64,000 nucleotides of DNA from Cricetomys ansorgei (lineage: Eukaryota; Chordata; Mammalia; Rodentia; Nesomyidae), in contig JAMJFZ010003746.1 of NCBI GenBank assembly GCA_026225945.1, forward strand, positions 1,020,001 through 1,084,000, written 5' to 3'. Under the pieces are notes generated by a model. The model saw only the letters and a program-made list of their open reading frames with translations, was not told where the DNA came from and did no database searches. Positions 10,557 to 21,700 of the stretch are shown in pieces. The position numbers were made by a program, and so were the translations under genes. Numbering within the stretch: the first letter of the stretch is position 1; the number at the start of each line of letters is the position of its first letter.

Positions 10557-10899
10557 CTCTTGGAATAATAATCATAAAAAAAACACAAAAAACTCTTAGG
10601 AATCCAGTTTGCCTCTTCCTGTAGCCACTTGGTTCCAACAAGAAAAATAGTTTCTCATTCTAGCAGGATTTCCAGACGATTAAGTGAGATGATTGGTGGA
10701 AGAGACAAGGTGGGAAGGGGAGCAGTTCAGTCTTTCGTTTGCAGCTGGTATTTCACATGGCCAAGCAGATCGCCTCTTTGGCCTGTTATCTTTGCTACAT
10801 TGCTCAGAGAGGAAATTTGGTACAAATTAACTACCAGAGATTTGAGATTGAGACACATCCTAAGGTCTATGCCACTGGATCTTCAGCATCTCCCAAAGA

Positions 10900-11222
10900 A
10901 AGGCCCATGATTTAAAAGCCTGATCCTCAAGGTTGCAATCTAGAAAGGTGGTGGGACATGTAAGAGGTGGGCCACAGGGAGGTCTTCAGATCATTAGGTG
11001 TGTGTCCTAGAAGGGGACTGTAGGATCCCAGTCCCCATCTCAGTCTCTCTTCTGCCATGAGGCCAGTGGTTTACTGTAGCATTCCCTCCCATCAGATGTG
11101 CTGTTTGATCACAGATAACAGCCAGGGGCCAACCCATCGTGGACTGCGACCTCAAACCCATGAGCCTTTTCCCTTTCTAAGTTGATTATTTTAGGTATCT
11201 GTTAGCGTGACAGAAAGCTGAT
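10900..11222 (+). repeat. MaLR-type LTR remnant
   Basis: TCTTCTGCCATGAGGCC, CCTTTTCCCTTTCTAAGTTG and GACAGAAAGCTGATTAGCAC follow the order seen in mammalian MaLR LTRs. Diverged; family guess from memory. Confidence 0.5.
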
Positions 11223-11224
11223 TA

Positions 11225-11812
11225 GCACAGTCTGAAATAGGATTTTTCCTGTCTTATTACGACATAATTCACATAGCACATAACTCACCTAATAAATTGT
11301 TTTAATAGATGTGCAGTTCTGCAGCCATCACTATAATTTTAGAACTCTTCATCACCCCCAGAAGAAATCCTCTATCTTTTACTGGTTACTCATTTCCCAC
11401 TCAACCCTACCAGCTGCTGGCCTCTTTTAATCTACTCTTCTCTTTTTATAGGCTTGCCTGTTCTGGACATTTCCCACTGACAGAATCACACAATTCGTTC
11501 TTTGAGACAGGCCTCTTTCATTTAGTATGTTTTTAATATTAATTTGTATTGTGGCATTTATCAGTACTTTTAAAAAAGATTTATCTTTATGTACATTGGT
11601 GTTTTGCCTGCATGTCTGTGAGAGGGTGTTGGATCCCCTGAAACAAGAGTTACAGACAGTTGTGAACTGCCATGTGGATGCTGGGAATTGATCCCCAGTC
11701 CTCTGGAAGAACAGCTAGTTCTCTTAACCACTGAGCCATCTCTCCAGTCCCCACCCCACAGAACATTTCTTTTAGGGCTGAACACTATTCCATTTCATTG
11801 ATATACTACTTT
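11225..11812 (+). repeat. Old L1 3'-region, split by a B2
   Basis: CAGAATCACACAATTCGTTC then CATTTAGTATG on the left, and AGGGCTGAACACTATTCCAT on the right of a B2 at 11573-11752. These are typical old L1 3' motifs. Confidence 0.6.
11573..11752 (-). repeat. B2 SINE
   Basis: TTTTGCCTGCATGTCTGTGA, GAGTTACAGACAGTTGTGAA, ACCACTGAGCCATCTCTCCA. Confidence 0.95.
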
Positions 11813-11814
11813 TT

Positions 11815-11962
11815 GTTTGAGACATGGTCTCATTATGTAGCCCTGGCTTGCCTGGAGCTTGCTATATAACTCAGGCTACCCTAAAATTTAGAGCATAGAC
11901 TGCCTCTGCCTCACTCCCCAATCCCATATTGGGAAGGTGTGTACCAGCATGCCCAGCATTGT
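11815..11962 (-). repeat. B1-type SINE (diverged)
   Basis: GAGACATGGTCTCATTATGT then AGCCCTGGCTTG, and GTGTGTACCAGCATGCCCAG. Confidence 0.7.
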
Positions 11963-12107
11963 TGGCTTTAAAAAAATGTTTTTCGTTATTTATATGTTCC
12001 AGGGGAAGTATGTATATGAGTACAATTGCCCTTAAGGCCAGAAGAGACTGTCAGAGCCCCAGAACTGGAGTTACAGGCAGTCATTAGTTGTGTATAAGAG
12101 TACTAGA

Positions 12108-12262
12108 ACTGGGCAGTGGTGGCACTTGTCTTTAACCCCAGCACTTGGGAGGCAGAGGCTGGTGGATCTCTGTGAGTTCAAGGCCAGCCTGGTCTACAGA
12201 GTGAGTTCCAGGACAGCCAGAGTTACAACAGAGAAACCCTGTCTCAAAAAACAAACAAAACA
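12108..12262 (+). repeat. B1 SINE
   Basis: CTGGGCAGTGGTGGCACTTG to GTTACAACAGAGAAACCCTG. Just before it (12000-12080) is a B2-like minus fragment with CTGGAGTTACAGGCAGTC. Confidence 0.92.
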
Positions 12263-12465
12263 AAAATAGACTATGTTGTCATGGTTTTTTTTTTTTCTAA
12301 AACTAAATTTTTTTTTTCTGTAGAAAGCTACATATACACATATAAATAAAACAAAAACAACCCATGATCCTCTATTTAAAGGTAAACATTAACATGATTA
12401 TCTTTTTGTTCTGGGTTTAATCTATGCATGTATACTTACTTGGTAAATGGAATTATACTTATGTG

Positions 12466-12590
12466 AAGGCTAGAGGACAATTTGTGGGGGTCAGTTCTCT
12501 TTTCCATTATGGTTCCAGGGATCCAATTCAAGTCATTAGGTCTGGCAGCAACCACATTTACCCGCTGAGTCATTCTGTCCGTTCTGTTAT
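12466..12590 (-). repeat. B4-like SINE
   Basis: TAGAGGACAATTTGTGGGGG, CATTAGGTCTGGCAGCAACC, TTACCCGCTGAGTCATTC. Confidence 0.75.
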
Positions 12591-12727
12591 ATTCGTATGT
12601 GTGTGTGTTCATGTCTGTTTTTGTGATTCCAGGGATAGAAGCCAAGGACTCACATATAACACTGCAGCTTTATCTACATGTTTTTGTATTTTAATGATTT
12701 ATTGTTCTTATCCAAACTTAAATGGTT

Positions 12728-12840
12728 TTGTTGTTCAAGAAAGGGGCTCACTATGTAGCCATGGTTGGCCTCGAAATCAGTATATAGTCCATGTTGGCCC
12801 CAAATTCATAAAGATCTGCCTGCCTCTGCCTCCCTAGTGT
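12728..12840 (-). repeat. B1-type SINE
   Basis: TTGTTCAAGAAAGGGGCTCA and AAGATCTGCCTGCCTCTGCC. Confidence 0.7.
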
Positions 12841-12849
12841 TGTGTGACA

Positions 12850-13350
12850 CACTTTTCCTGGGGAGACATGAACAAATCTCTTCTCACCATAAGTAGGGAA
12901 TCAATGACAGAGCAAACCAAGACACCACCAAAGTGAACCAGTAAGTTTCACTGGGATTACTTACAGGAGCTGAACCGACTCAAAGACAGCTGCAGAGGCA
13001 ACCCCTGCATGGGTAACAACTTGCAAAAGTTGGAAACCTAAAGCAGGCTGCAGGCTGCAGACAACTTAACAGGTTGCAGAGACCTTTCCAAACAGCTCAG
13101 TTGGTCTGAGCCTCTTCCAGGCTGTTCAGCTGGTCTGTTTCTTCTAGGCAGTTCAACAGGTCATCCAAGTTGTTTGGCTAGTCTGTTTCTAAGGGACTTC
13201 TTATCTCTGCTTCTTTCAGGCAGCTGGGTGAGCTAAAAGTGATTCTTGGTTACTCTATAAATGCTTGGGGGAGTCAGGGGTCTAGTGAAGCTAGTCAGTG
13301 TCAGGGACTACCTGAAACTATTTTGAGTTGTTAACTTTCTTAAGGAGCTT
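12850..13350. repeat. Probable interspersed repeat, family unknown
   Basis: GTGAACCAGTAAGTTTCACT and GACTCAAAGACAGCTGCAGA have the feel of a rodent repeat I have met elsewhere. Within it, related GTTCAGCTGGTCTG / GTTCAACAGGTCAT units recur at 13080-13190, a short degenerate tandem array. Confidence 0.4.
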
Positions 13351-13559
13351 CCCTTCAGCATTTCACCTCCCCATAGAATTTCCTGTTGTTTTACTTCCCT
13401 GAAAATGTCTTAAGAAGTTTCCTTCCAAAACAGAAGGTTTAAATCTCAGGAAATTGCTACCCAACATAGCATGCATTGATTAAAGGAAGACTACCAAGCC
13501 CAGAGTGTGTGTGTGTGTGTGTTTTAAAGCAAAATGACTTAGAAAATAATGCCATCTTA

Positions 13560-13935
13560 AGTTGGAATACACAACTGAAGGCAACTTATCCCTTGGCTCA
13601 TGTTGCTATGCGTAGAACTCATATTGAAATTTAACCCCCATGCAAGAGTATTAAGCTCTGACACCAAGAATGGGATTAGCCCTCTTATAAAGAGCTCACT
13701 ATTGAAGGGGCACTCTTGCTCTTCTGTCTCAGGAAGAGAGCACAATCTTCATCCCTGGAGATGTAACAGCAAGATGGCCATCACGGAAGGAGAAAGCAGC
13801 CCTCACCCATATTAGCACAGCCACCCTGAAATTTCCAGAATCCAGAACCATGAGAAATGAATTCGTTGTTTATAAATGACCAAGTTTCAAGGTACTTTGT
13901 CATAGCAGCATTTGAGAGAAACTGAGGTACTGAAA
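13560..13935 (+). repeat. MaLR-type LTR remnant
   Basis: GGGATTAGCCCTCTTATAAA, GAATCCAGAACCATGAGAAA and TTTGTCATAGCAGCATTTGA in this order match mammalian MaLR LTRs (MLT1/MST style). Confidence 0.7.
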
Positions 13936-14069
13936 AATTTATGGAATCTGCTTGCTTTGATCTGACACCTTGTCTAACTTTCACAATATTTGCCTCTCCC
14001 ACTCTTGATTTCCTCCATGTCCATTTCTGATGTTTTATTCTCAGAGGGCTAACTTATGTTTGATCTCAT

Positions 14070-14215
14070 TTTTCTTTTTTTCAAGACAGGGTTTCCTTAT
14101 GTAACAGCCCTGGCTGTCCTGGAACTCACTTTGTAAACCAAGCTGGCTTTGAACTCAGAGATCTGCTCACCCCGCCTCTACCGGGACTAAAGGTATGCAC
14201 CGCCGCCCTGCTTGG
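14070..14215 (-). repeat. B1 SINE
   Basis: TTCAAGACAGGGTTTCCTTA, CTGTCCTGGAACTCAC and GGACTAAAGGTATGCACC. Confidence 0.88.
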
Positions 14216-14293
14216 TCTCATTTTCAAATTGATGAAGACACCTAAGCCACCCCCGAACCCCCCCATCCCAGAAGGACCAATTTATTCCACAGG

Positions 14294-14607
14294 TGTTGCA
14301 AAAGTTTATTTCTAGTTACGTCTAAAATAATTGTTTTGTGCACTGTTGGGTGAGGGACTACCTAGGCCCTGAGATTTTGTATTGTCTGCAGGTGTTGGAT
14401 TTCTGTGGGGATGTTTGATTGCTCATGATCTGCATGTGCTATCAGTAGAGCACCTGAGGAGTTCTGAATCAATAAAAACACCTGAGCTGGGACGCTCAGG
14501 GTTACTGTCCAGTATGGCGCTGGCCTTGATGGTGGTTCCTTCTGCTGAGGTCTGGCAGGGATTGCACATATGTGAATGCCTCCGGTGTCGTCTTCTGTGA
14601 GCAGGCA
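14294..14607 (+). repeat. LTR-like repeat, copy 3 of 3
   Basis: Begins TGTTGCAAAAG and ends near GGCA. AATAAA is at 14471-14476, with flanking inverted repeat 14447-14465 and stem-loop 14481-14500. Lies about 1.5 kb upstream of LIN9 in the same orientation. Confidence 0.7.
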
Positions 14608-14867
14608 GGTCAGATTGTGTTCAGAAGCTTCAGGAGGGATTAGGTTAACTCAGAAGGCAAGGTTACTTTGTTCACTCTTTACCCATTTACCCCAGGCCCA
14701 GAGATGCCAACACCAATGATGCTTCCTCTTCCCAAGTCTTCCTTTTCCTCACCTCTTGGAAGGTAGATTCCATCCTCCACCTAACATTCAGAGGTTGGCA
14801 CTATCTAAAGTGGAGGCTGCAGTAGCTAACCACTGGGAGCAAGGAGCCATTATAAGGTCTTTAGACT

Positions 14868-14992
14868 CATTAATCAAGACATTATTGTTTTTGCCTGCAT
14901 TTTACAGCTGAGAATTTGAAGCACAAGAATTAAGCTTACCTGGGATAACTAGAAACCAAGTTCCACCCTTAACTTCCACAGCAGTAGAGCAG
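14868..14992 (+). repeat. MIR fragment
   Basis: GCATTTTACAGCTGAGAATT then TGAAGCACA, followed by ACCAAGTTCCACCC, fits the MIR core and 3' part. Confidence 0.5.
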
Positions 14993-15439
14993 CCACCTGC
15001 TGGCCCTTTTCTGACCCAGAAGTCTGTATTGATTCCCTCAGATTCTCATTCGTGTTCTAGAATAAAACCTGCCATTCCTACTGCTTAAAACCGCACTTCA
15101 TTGCCCTTTTCAAATTCAACTTAGCCTGGGCTAGCCTTTGTCTAGATCGTCTCACCTCACTGCACCATCTTGTAACTTTTTAGTACTTGGAATTCACCCA
15201 TCCACCCGTTTTTCTTTTAAACGCCTATCTGCTCGATTCTCCGACCACCCCTTCCTCGTAAATCCTCGAAGACCCCGGAGATCGACCACGCTTGTTAAGG
15301 GACTAGTTGAAAAGCAACCGTGGTTTAACACCGGAAAGCGTCACAGATGGGAACTGTGAAATCTTTCCCCGGGCTTCTTACAGTATGGGCGGAATTCTCA
15401 TCCCGTTTCACTACATTTGCCTAGTGTCACTTGAATTTT
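14993..15439. other. 5' flank of the CpG island, no recognised feature
   Basis: CpG count begins to rise near 15200. No repeat or gene is recognised. Confidence 0.5.
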
Positions 15440-16056
15440 CACCAAGCACCCTTAGTCACCGAGAGGCTCGGTCGCTACCGTCTCGGGCGGAACGCACTCA
15501 GATCGCAGGACAGTTCGCGAGCCGTCGGCCTACACCAACTTGGTGACCTCTCAAGGTCTCGTCCCGGCAGCTCGCAGCTCAGGTTCCGGCCCGGGGCCTC
15601 CGAGACCCCGCGTCGGTGCCCTGCAGGCGGGGCGCACGCCGCGGCCCGGGCTTCGGGGGCAGGCAGGGCCGGGGGCGCCTGAGACACGCGGTGTGAGGCG
15701 CACACCTACTCGGGGCAGGCCCGTTCCGTGCAAAGCGACCGAGAGCCCAGGTCTCGCCCGCCGCGCCGCCCGCCCGGGCCTCCCTCCCGCTCCCCTCAGA
15801 AAACAAACAGCCTGCAGTTCCCGCAGCCGCAGCGCGGGCCGCGCGCCGGGAGCGAGCGCCGGCGAGCGGGCGGGCGCATCGGGGCCGGCGCCGAGCCCCC
15901 CGCCTCGGCCTTACCGGGCCTCTCAGCGAGGCCTCCCCTGCCCTCCTTCAGGCCGGGCCCGGGGTGGAAGCGCGACCCCGGAGGCCCCCTCCCGGCAGGC
16001 TCGGGCGGAGCCGGACGGCCTGGCGGGAGCAGGCGCCGCGGGCCGCGAGCTCCTCA

Positions 16057-16062
16057 TTCGAA
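16057..16062. promoter_or_regulatory. CHR-type motif TTCGAA upstream of LIN9 start
   Basis: TTCGAA is one of the variants of the cell-cycle genes homology region bound by LIN54 in MuvB. It lies 78 bp before the ATG at 16140. A second variant, TTTGAA, is at 16112-16117, five bases downstream of a GGGGCGGG box (a loose CDE-like arrangement). Motif presence is seen; binding and autoregulation are inference. Confidence 0.4.
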
Positions 16063-16091
16063 CCTCCCTCGCAGACAGTCTCCGCCCCACA

Positions 16092-16170
16092 ATGCACCGG
16101 GGCGGGCAGCCTTTGAAAAAGCGGCGCGGCTCGTTCAAGATGGCGGAGCTCGACCAGTTGCCTGACGAGA
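16092..16170 (+). CDS. Lin9: LIN9 coding exon 1 with two possible starts
   Basis: The usual start is the ATG at 16140, giving MAELDQLPDE and then one base of a split codon before the donor GTAAGTAG at 16171. An upstream ATG at 16092 is in the same frame and adds 16 basic residues (MHRGGQPLKKRRGSFK). I recall such an extended isoform in other mammals, but this sequence cannot decide which start is used. The downstream start has the context CAAGATGG with G at +4; the upstream start has the weaker context CACAATGC. The exon lies inside the CpG island, so its transcription start is upstream and not precisely visible. Confidence 0.93.
16136..16146 (+). promoter_or_regulatory. YY1-like motif overlapping the LIN9 start codon
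   Basis: The sequence CAAGATGGCGG matches the well-known YY1 core AAGATGGCGG, with the start codon inside it. Such sites are common just downstream of transcription starts of CpG-island genes. The match is seen; function is inferred. Confidence 0.5.
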
Positions 16171-18668
16171 GTAAGTAGCGTCTCAGAGCAGCCCTCCTTC
16201 CCGCCGGCTGCCTGTCCCGCGGTCGCACCGGCCGGGTCCCATTGCCAGGCAGGTAGGATGGCTGCCAGCCCTCCGCGGTCCTCGGTCTTCCTACTCCGGC
16301 GCTGCCGCCGCGTCGCCGCCTTTGTTATGGTGTCTGTGTGTCTGTTCCTGGGGTTGTGCGAGCGCCAGCGCCGGAAACCGAAAGCCCGGGAGTCCAGCCT
16401 GTCCCGACCGAGCGGCGGCTGCTCTCCCGGAGCGACTGCCGTCCCCGGCCGGGGTGGGCGAAGAGCGGCCCCCAGGCGCGGGCGCCTCGCCGCCGCCCGC
16501 GCGGTTATGTAACTCGCCGGTCGGGGGCCGGGAGGGCTCGGCTGGGCGCTCGGGACTCAGCCCCTCTTCACGCTCGGGCCTCCGCTCTGCTCCGGTGACA
16601 GCTCCTGCTCCTGCGGGCGCTGCTGATCGCTCGCCTCCCTCCCCACCCCGTGTCCATCCTGGAAGTGTTTCCTTCCGTGTCACACAGGGTGAGCCCCTTC
16701 CCCTGGGACCACAGGTGGCCGTGGACCTTCCCGGAGACGATCCAGCCTGGACCCAGGGTTGAGGTAGCCCCATTCCCAGACTTCCTCCTGAGTGGATGTC
16801 TTTAGAATATGGGCTGTCTTTACACATGTATGTGAGCACCGCGGCGTACGTGTGTGCTACTCTGCCTGACACCCACTCCCGTGCCTTGCCTCACTTAACC
16901 TTCTGTGCTCGCTCACCCTCTAGGACAGGATGGTCACCTGTGCTCAGTTAGTGAAAGCGCCAGTTCTGCACCTAAGGACAAGGGAACAATTTTGTAATTT
17001 TCACATTGCACAAACTATTAAAAGACAGATATTTTAATTACAAAATGGTCCCGAATCAACACGCACTACGTATTTGTAGCACTTGGTCCGGGTAGACAAC
17101 AAAAGGTTCGAGGGCGTGGTGCGGCCGTGATGTACTTTTAATCCCAGCTCTCTATCGGAAGAGGCAGGTGGATCTCTGAGTTCGAGGCCAGCCTGGACCA
17201 CAGTGCTAGTTCCAGGTCAGCCAGGGCTACGCAGAGAAACCCTGTCTGGTGAAAACAAAACAAAACTGAGCAATCTGTATTTAGAACGACTGCATTATTC
17301 TTATAACACAGAAGTGTTTTGTTTTTTTAACATTTGAAGTCCCTCAACAGGAAGTCAGAACAGAGAAATCCTGTCTCAAAAAAGAAGACAAAACAAAAAA
17401 AACCAAAAACCTCAATCTCTGTTAAATGTATCTGTGCACAAGGCAAATAAACCTTTAATAGAGAGATTCAAGATACTCCTAATTCTATTTTCTTTGACGT
17501 CATGTATTCCTTAATTTATTAAGTCAAAAATTCAGGTTGCAAAGCTGATGAAGACTTGTATTCAAAGTATTTGTGTTTTAATTCGGTTTAGACCAGTGCT
17601 GAATCTCAAAAGAACTTTCCTAGTGATGGAGATGTTCAGTGGAGCTACCTCTAGTCACGTGGCTAGAATGGCTGAGGTGCTGGGTTTTTATTTTTACTTA
17701 ATCTTGGCATGTTTAAGTAGCTGGTGATCACTGTATTGAGAGAGCATATCTGTAGGCCATCCATGAGGTTTATTGTTCTTGTTGGAGAATATGGGTGACT
17801 TATGTAGGATGCTTGCAAATAAAGAGAAGCCTAATAAGCAGGACATCACCTGCTGTCCGAAGAAATTGTTCTAAGATGGGCACAGCGGCATGCGCGCTGA
17901 CCTCACACGTGTGGCTGACACGTGTAGCTCCGAGTTTGAGGCCAGCCTGGGCTGTAGTGTAAGGTTTTTCGTCTTCTGTGAGCATGTTTCCGAACCACTG
18001 TGTTAACTCCGCAGGCGCTGTTGCACGTGCGGTTACACATTCGTTGGTCTGATTATTTGGTCGCCGGAGCAGAGCCACTTACGTTTTTTCTTCTTGCCAG
18101 CTGTGATGGCTAATTTTGCTAGCTTGATTGGATTGAGAAATTCCTGGGAGACTGGAAAAGCACACCTCTAGGTGTGTCTGTGAACCTACCTTTAGGAAAA
18201 AAGTTTTTCTTACTGTTCTTTGTACAAACTTGGGGTTTATAGTGAGGTTCACATATCAGCAACACTATTAAACTGTACGTTACCCAATTTGTTTATATTA
18301 CCATGTACTGTCTCTAGTACTTTGGTTCGGAGGTGTGTGTGTGTGTGTGTTTGTCACTAAACTTTGTCAAAAACAGGAACTGCATATTTGATTTGTTACC
18401 CAGTGACACAAATGGACTTAAAGACTTGGCTAACATGGAACTGAATAAGGAATAATATTAATTAAAATAGAGAATGATCTTGGAAAAGGAAGGTAATTTC
18501 AGTTTGATATGAAAAACACTAGTTTTTTTTTTTTTTTTCCCCCAAGTTCAATTAAGGGAGCTATGTAGTATATTAGCTAATAGCCCCAGTAACATCAGTA
18601 ATAAAAGCTGTCATTTTCTGAGTACTTACTGTGACCTAGTATAAAAAAGAAAAGCTTTCTCCCCCCCG

Positions 18669-18717
<49 letters not shown>

Positions 18718-21700
18718 CATACATACGTATACACACATGTATATATACATATATATGAGTGAATATATGTGTACATATAAATGTGTGCGTAAATATGCAT
18801 ATTTACTCATATATTTACATATATATATAGCTACTCATATTTGTTGTGTTTTGCTTTCTGCTCATTTGATCTTTATTTCAGTTGATGTAAGTACATGATT
18901 TTACATGTGAGCAAGATCTTTGCTCTAAGCTCCTGTTTTGAACTCTTGCTATTTCACATTTCCCCTTAGCTGTTGCAGAGGGCTCATCAAACTTGAGAGT
19001 TTCAAATTTTACCTCAGAATTCCATGCTAGCGCATAGGTTCTTTCAGTAGCTCCTGTTTTAATGAATGGTTGCATTGTGTATTTCTGAGACTGAGCAGAA
19101 ACCTAGTTATCTTTGGCACTTTCCTCTCACTTCCCATATTTAAGCATTTACCAAGTCCTGGAGCGTCTACTCTGTGTCTCAATTCTTACTTTTTACCATC
19201 ACCTAGCCCAGGTTGTCACCGTTTCAGTAATTCCCTCCCTCCCCACATATGTAGGCCAGAGGGATCCTTTGAGAGTAGAAATGTCTTCCTCATGTTATCT
19301 TGTATTAATCCTTGAGGCAGAGTCCCCATATGTATCTCTGGCTGGCCTGACTCTCGATTTGGTAGACCATGCTGATCTTGAACTTGCAGCAATCTTGCTT
19401 CTGCTTCCTGATTGCAGGTGTGTGGCATCATTCCCAGCCATCCTTCCATTTAAAACCTTTTAGTAGCTAACTCTAAGACCCCATGTTTTCTGGATGCTCC
19501 CACTTCCCCATTTATTTTGTGCCTCTCCTCATTCTATCTCTGAGTTAATTGGACTGTCTTCATTCCCTGTGCTACCAAGCTCCCTTTTCTTGGGGTCTTT
19601 GCCTATGCTGTTTTTTAGGCTGCTCTCCCTTCCCCTCATTTCCAGGTAACTTCTGCTTATTCTTTACAGTACCATGTTGAGATTTTTAAAAATACTTTTT
19701 TATTATGTGTATCCGTATGTCTGCATGTGGGTATGTGCATGTGTGTGGGTTGCATATAGAGGCCAGAGGCATTAGATGCCCCCAAGGTGGAGTTACAGGC
19801 ATTTATGGGCTGCCCAACATGGATGCTGGGAACCAAACTCCAGTCCTCTGGAAGAGCAGAACATGCTTTTAACTTCTGAGCCATCTCTCCTGCCCCAATT
19901 TAAGATTTTGTGGTTATTTTTTTTGTCCTCTGTGACAAGTATGTCTTTTAAGTGTTTCTGTACCACTGTAAGTTCACAGGGGCTGTCGCACTTGCAGTTA
20001 CACATTCGTTGGTATGATTATTTGGGTCAGCAGCCCACCAGAGTGGAGCCGCTTCTGTTTTTTCTTCATTCCTGCTGTGATGGCTAATTTTGATAGCTTG
20101 ATTGGATTGAGAAATACCTAGGAGACTAGTAAAGCACACCTGTGTGTATCCATGAGCGTACCTTCAAAGCAATTAGATCATGAGGCTCTGACGTAGTAAA
20201 TGGATTAACCATCCCTTGGTGGATTCTTACGATAGAGTTGGTCGAAGGTAGGAGGATATGGGCCTAGTTGGAGAAAGCAGATCAATGGGGTCTGCCCTTG
20301 GTAGTTATGTGTAGTTACCCTGGCATCTTCCTGTATTCCCTTTCTCTTTGCCTGGCCATTACATCAGTTTTGTGCTTCTCCATACCATGATGAAGCCAAC
20401 GAACCCTCTGAAACCTTCAGCAAAATAAATCTTCACAACGTAGGTTGTTCAGTCAGCTATTCCTGTCACAGTAATTAGAAATAGCTAGGGATACACTTGC
20501 ACAACCTCCCCCAAGCACAGCCCCTGCTTTCATCTTTCTAGTCTTCCTACTGGCCCAAGCACAGCGGCCATTTTCCCTGTCAGATATTCCAAACGAATTT
20601 CACACGCCCCTTTTTGGCTTGTTTCTTCTGCCTGGACTCCATGTTGTGACCTCCTGCTTTTGTGGTGGGGTAGGAGGTTCTTCCTTTATGGCTAGTTCTT
20701 TCCAAATGTTATTTCCTTGGAAACTTTCCCTAACTTTACCCTGTTTATATTCTTTATAGTACCTGTCATGATGTCTAACTACTGTTTTGTGTACTTATTT
20801 GTTACATTGTCTTTCCACTAGAATACACACTCTCCCACAGTGGAGGCATTTGATAGTGATCTCAGCCCTAAAACTGCTTATGGCAAGCATTCAGTAAATA
20901 CCGGTTGAATGTTGAATAAATGGAACTGGTTAGAGCAGGATTCTAACTTAACCTCATTCACCTGCCTGTAAAGTTCATGTTTTTTAAACTGATGGCTAAT
21001 TTGGTCAGTTAATGTTATGTGAGCCCCTCTGAGAATTAGCCATGTATTGTATACATTGTCCTAAGCACTTTTGCTTATATTTACTTGTTACTCCCCATTT
21101 TACAAATGAAGAAACAACACAGAGAGTTTAGATACTTTGTGTAAAATAACGTAGCAAGAAATGGCAGAGCCAAGATCTAAACAGTAGCCAGCCTCAATGT
21201 TCTTCTATGCTCTCTTTAAAAAAGACTTTTTAATTATATGTATGTATGTATGTATGGGTATGTGCATGTGAATGTAGGTGCTCTCAGTGGCCAGAGGCTT
21301 CAGATCCCCCTGGATCTGGATTCAGATGATTATGGGCTGCCCAACCCAGGTATGGGAACTGAACTTGTTTCTTCTGCAAGAGTGAAGCACATTCTTAGCT
21401 GTGGAGCCATCTCTCCTGTTGTTGCTATACAGCTTCTCAAAAAAAGGTAAAAGAAAGGTAGTAAATCAGAATCCTCAAGGCATGATTCCCACCTTTGTGA
21501 AATAGAAATGGTGCCTTTGTGACTTCTTCCCAGATTTCTGTTCAAATGACCCTTTCAGAGAAGCTAATTCTTGAGTGCCTTGTATAAAAATAGTTTGTCC
21601 TCCACACTCCACTCTATCCTGCTTCACTTTTTCCATAGCTCGTTATCACATGGCTTGTACTTGTTTGTTGTCCCCCTAACTAGAACAGAAGCTCCAGAAG

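Larger units (their letters stand above)
15440..16780. promoter_or_regulatory. CpG island promoter of LIN9
   Basis: CpG frequency and G+C jump sharply at about 15440 and fall again after about 16780; the rest of the window is CpG-poor. GC boxes (GGGCGG type) occur at 15485-15490, 15627-15634 and 16099-16106, and an E2F-like TTCCCGCC lies at 16198-16205. There is no clear TATA box near exon 1. The island spans the 5' flank, exon 1 and the start of intron 1, as expected for a housekeeping or cell-cycle promoter. The exact start site cannot be read. Confidence 0.9.

Noticed and set aside
15540..16178. Open frame of 212 codons through the CpG island in frame with LIN9
   Set aside because: It has no upstream stop mainly because GC-rich DNA lacks stop codons. 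Its composition (A, G, P, R) is typical of non-coding CpG islands, and its last codons run into the exon 1 donor. Only ATG 16092 or 16140 is plausible.
16291..16872. 193-codon open frame on the minus strand in the CpG island
   Set aside because: Low-complexity G/R/P/A content, no recognisable domain, and explained by G+C bias. A divergent transcript is possible but not shown by the sequence.
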